Source: Acidobacteriota bacterium (lineage in GTDB: Bacteria; Acidobacteriota; Terriglobia; Terriglobales; Acidobacteriaceae). Taken from it: DNA of 7,080 nt. The notes under the pieces are model-generated. The model saw only the letters and a list, made by a program, of their open reading frames with translations, was not told where the DNA came from and ran no database searches. Positions 5,981 to 7,080 of the stretch are shown here, one piece after another. Numbering within the stretch: position 1 is the first letter of the stretch; each line of letters begins with the position of its first letter. A program made the translations under genes and the position numbers. The stretch covers positions 1 to 7,080 of the forward strand of contig QIAW01000110.1 of NCBI GenBank assembly GCA_003225655.1. The letters are read 5' to 3'.

Positions 5981-6370
5981 GTGAACGGGGAGAAAGACAG
6001 CCCAAAACTCGTGGAGATTCACTGGGAGGGCAATTCCCGTGAGGTTCTTGCAGGTTTTTCCAGAAGAGATTAGGGGAAGCTTGGGTTTCGCTCTTTATGA
6101 GCTGAGCTTGGCAGGCAGCCCTCAGTTGCGACACGGCGGATGGAATCTGTCGGTCCCGGAGTGTATGAGTTGAAAGAAAGCGACGAGAGGGCTTGGTATC
6201 GCGCGATCTACCTCTCGAAGATTGACGATGTGATCTATATCCTGCATTGCTTTGAGAAGCACAGCAGGAAAACTGATCAGCGAGATCTGACAATAGCGGG
6301 TGAACGCTTGTCCCGGGTCCGCAAACGGATTGAGGAGCGGAGGAAACATGAGAAGCGCAGCAGGAAATAG
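5981..6370 (+). pseudogene. Gp49/HigB-like (RelE/ParE superfamily) toxin, double-frameshifted
   Basis: Reading from GTG 5981 (or GTG 5975) gives KLVEIHWEGNSREVLAGF, then an in-frame TAG at 6071. Removing one T from the T5 run at 6055-6059 restores PEEIRGSLGFALYELSLG. Adding one G near 6110 then returns to the original frame: RQPSVATRRMESVG, VYELKESDERAWYRAIYL, IDDVIYILHCFEKHSRKT, through to the TAG at 6370. The reconstruction is about 129 residues, normal for phage Gp49/HigB-type mRNA-cleaving toxins (YEL, YR-Y, hLHCFeKhsrKT). An internal ATG at 6140 could still express the last 76 residues, which hold most of the recognisable toxin core. Toxin-first order and overlap with the antitoxin are typical of higBA. 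A 12-base ACCTG-TG-CAGGT dyad at 5971-5982 could be an operator remnant. Confidence 0.8.
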
Positions 6371-6613
6371 GGCTACACACGTTACCAAGAACGATATTTT
6401 TCGGGATGTGGGATTTTCGCCGGAGAAGGCACTTGCATTGAAATTCAAGGCGCGGATTCTCGTCGGGATTCTCGATGAGGTCAAGCGCAAGAAATACAGC
6501 CAGGCCCAACTGGTGAAGGTTCTCCCTGAGCATCAGCCCATGCTGATCGCCTGGGCCTGTCTTTGGACATTCAGAAGCCGCGTCATCAACCACGCCGTCG
6601 CCGGGCGGCATAA
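6348..6613 (+). pseudogene. HigA/XRE-like antitoxin, internal out-of-frame deletion
   Basis: Translation from ATG 6348 (GGAGG at 6339-6343, 23 bp overlap with the toxin end) gives HVTKNDIFRDVGFSPEKALA, LKFKARILVGILDEVKRKKY and SQAQLVKVLPEHQP, the start of a helix-turn-helix antitoxin of the family paired with Gp49 toxins. At about base 6540 the frame changes. The expected C-terminus, ADRLGLSLDIQKPRHQPRRR and on to TAA 6611, is read in another frame. The missing stretch between EHQP and (Y)ADRLG normally carries the DNA-recognition helix (Q-x-S-x-L-x-G) and the next helix. The gap is inferred to be about 20 codons plus one base. Left in frame, the ORF would run on to 6683 with unrelated residues, overlapping the next gene. 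Probably not functional. Confidence 0.78.
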
Positions 6614-6631
6614 CGGGTTCCGATCCATCCT

Positions 6632-6637
6632 AAGGAG
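6632..6637 (+). promoter_or_regulatory. Shine-Dalgarno of the 3'-terminal secreted protein gene
   Basis: AAGGAG lies 6 bases before ATG 6644 and fixes that start, although the shifted antitoxin frame stays open through the same bases. Confidence 0.7.
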
Positions 6638-6643
6638 TTACCA

Positions 6644-7080
6644 ATGCGCCGATTCCTCCCAGTGCTTCTTCTTTTTTCACTGACGAGCAGTTTGCTGCAG
6701 GCCGGTCCGTTCACCATGAACGGCTGGCAGTTTCACGAGCGCGATGTGCCCCGGCTGGCGGAGGCGATTAAGAGAGCGCCAGAGTATGGCGTGGATTTCT
6801 TCATCTTTTCGCGTGGACGGTTCGATCACGTAGAAGAGTTCTTAAATTCTGAGGAGCGGCAGCGCGACATCCTTTACCTTGGGTCGCTCGCCGACCAGCA
6901 GAAGATTGCGTGGTATCTGTGGGTGCACGAATTTGACGATATCCCTGATCGTTTCCGCGTCAAGACCCAGCTCAGCGCCGATGATCCCCGGCTGTCGCAG
7001 GCGGCGATTACCTCCGGCTTCCACATGGGAAATCGCGTCAACATGGATGATCCCGCGCTGCTCGAGTACCTGCGCCAGCG
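6644..7080 (+). CDS. Secreted protein of unknown function, possibly TIM-barrel (partial)
   Basis: An open frame of 145 complete codons continues beyond the window. It begins MRRFLPVLLLFSLTSSLLQA, a Sec signal peptide with probable cleavage after Ala20 and no lipobox. The mature part has NGWQFHERDVPRLAEAIKRA, YGVDFFIFSRGRF, a charged stretch, then IAWYLWVHEFDDIPDRF and RLSQAAITSGFHMGNRVNMD. Alternating short hydrophobic strands and amphipathic helices, with aromatic and acidic residues after strands (LWVHEFDD), would suit a (beta/alpha)8 glycoside-hydrolase-like fold, but I cannot name a family and no catalytic residue is established. ATG 6644 has a good ribosome site and lies 30 bp after the antitoxin remnant's TAA. 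Confidence 0.8.
   Translation, partial: MRRFLPVLLLFSLTSSLLQAGPFTMNGWQFHERDVPRLAEAIKRAPEYGVDFFIFSRGRFDHVEEFLNSEERQRDILYLGSLADQQKIAWYLWVHEFDDIPDRFRVKTQLSADDPRLSQAAITSGFHMGNRVNMDDPALLEYLRQ

Noticed and set aside
6053..6112. Programmed ribosomal frameshifting in the toxin gene.
   Set aside because: A +1 event followed by a -1 event within about 50 bases would both be required, no recognised slippery heptamer plus pseudoknot is evident, and the partner antitoxin is damaged as well. Mutation or sequence error is simpler.
5946..6611. A 221-codon minus-strand open frame across the toxin-antitoxin remnant.
   Set aside because: The plus strand shows clear family-like toxin and antitoxin sequence on both sides of each lesion. 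The minus frame is Ser/Pro/Arg-rich without a motif or ribosome site.

Overview
The window looks like a piece of an Acidobacteriota chromosome (or a close relative), roughly 55-60% GC. This rests on three things recalled from family knowledge and not tested by search: a DUF6677-type membrane protein, an OmpA protein whose N-terminal domain I associate with acidobacterial genomes, and several short degenerate repeat arrays of a kind I remember from that group. No tRNA, rRNA, CRISPR array, transposase or prophage structural gene is visible.

Layout. Bases 58-650 (+) hold two translationally overlapping genes for small membrane proteins (DUF6677-like, then a 61-residue two-helix protein). They converge, across an 8-bp-period AATTG repeat array that inverts in its middle (652-764), on a leftward block. 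Read from its promoter side, the block is: an OmpA-family periplasmic protein (5228-3648), a small membrane protein gene that appears frameshifted (3603-3312), a CDP-alcohol phosphatidyltransferase (3192-2434), a GtrA-family membrane protein (2341-1874) and a tandem-GNAT acetyltransferase (1729-767). Gaps of 44 to 144 bp make it uncertain that these form one transcript. A divergent intergenic region with a plausible sigma-70 type promoter separates ompA from a rightward YfcE/MJ0936-type metallophosphoesterase (5410-5901).

The right end carries a broken higBA-type toxin-antitoxin module. The Gp49/HigB-like toxin (5981-6370) has two compensating single-base frameshifts. The HigA/XRE-like antitoxin (6348-6613) seems to have lost about 60 bp that should encode the DNA-recognition helix and its surroundings. 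A secreted protein of unknown function follows (6644 onward) and runs off the window.

Working together: OmpA (peptidoglycan tether), the CDP-alcohol phosphatidyltransferase (phospholipid headgroup transfer) and GtrA (possible polyprenyl-linked sugar translocation) share an envelope theme, but nothing in the sequence proves a shared pathway. The most distinctive aspects are non-coding: four different short repeat families (AATTG array, 22-bp palindrome, CAAAGG array, CGGAT array) sit at gene borders, and two of them touch the ends or possible starts of reading frames. Three genes also carry frame lesions. I see no convincing new multi-gene defence or metabolic system here.
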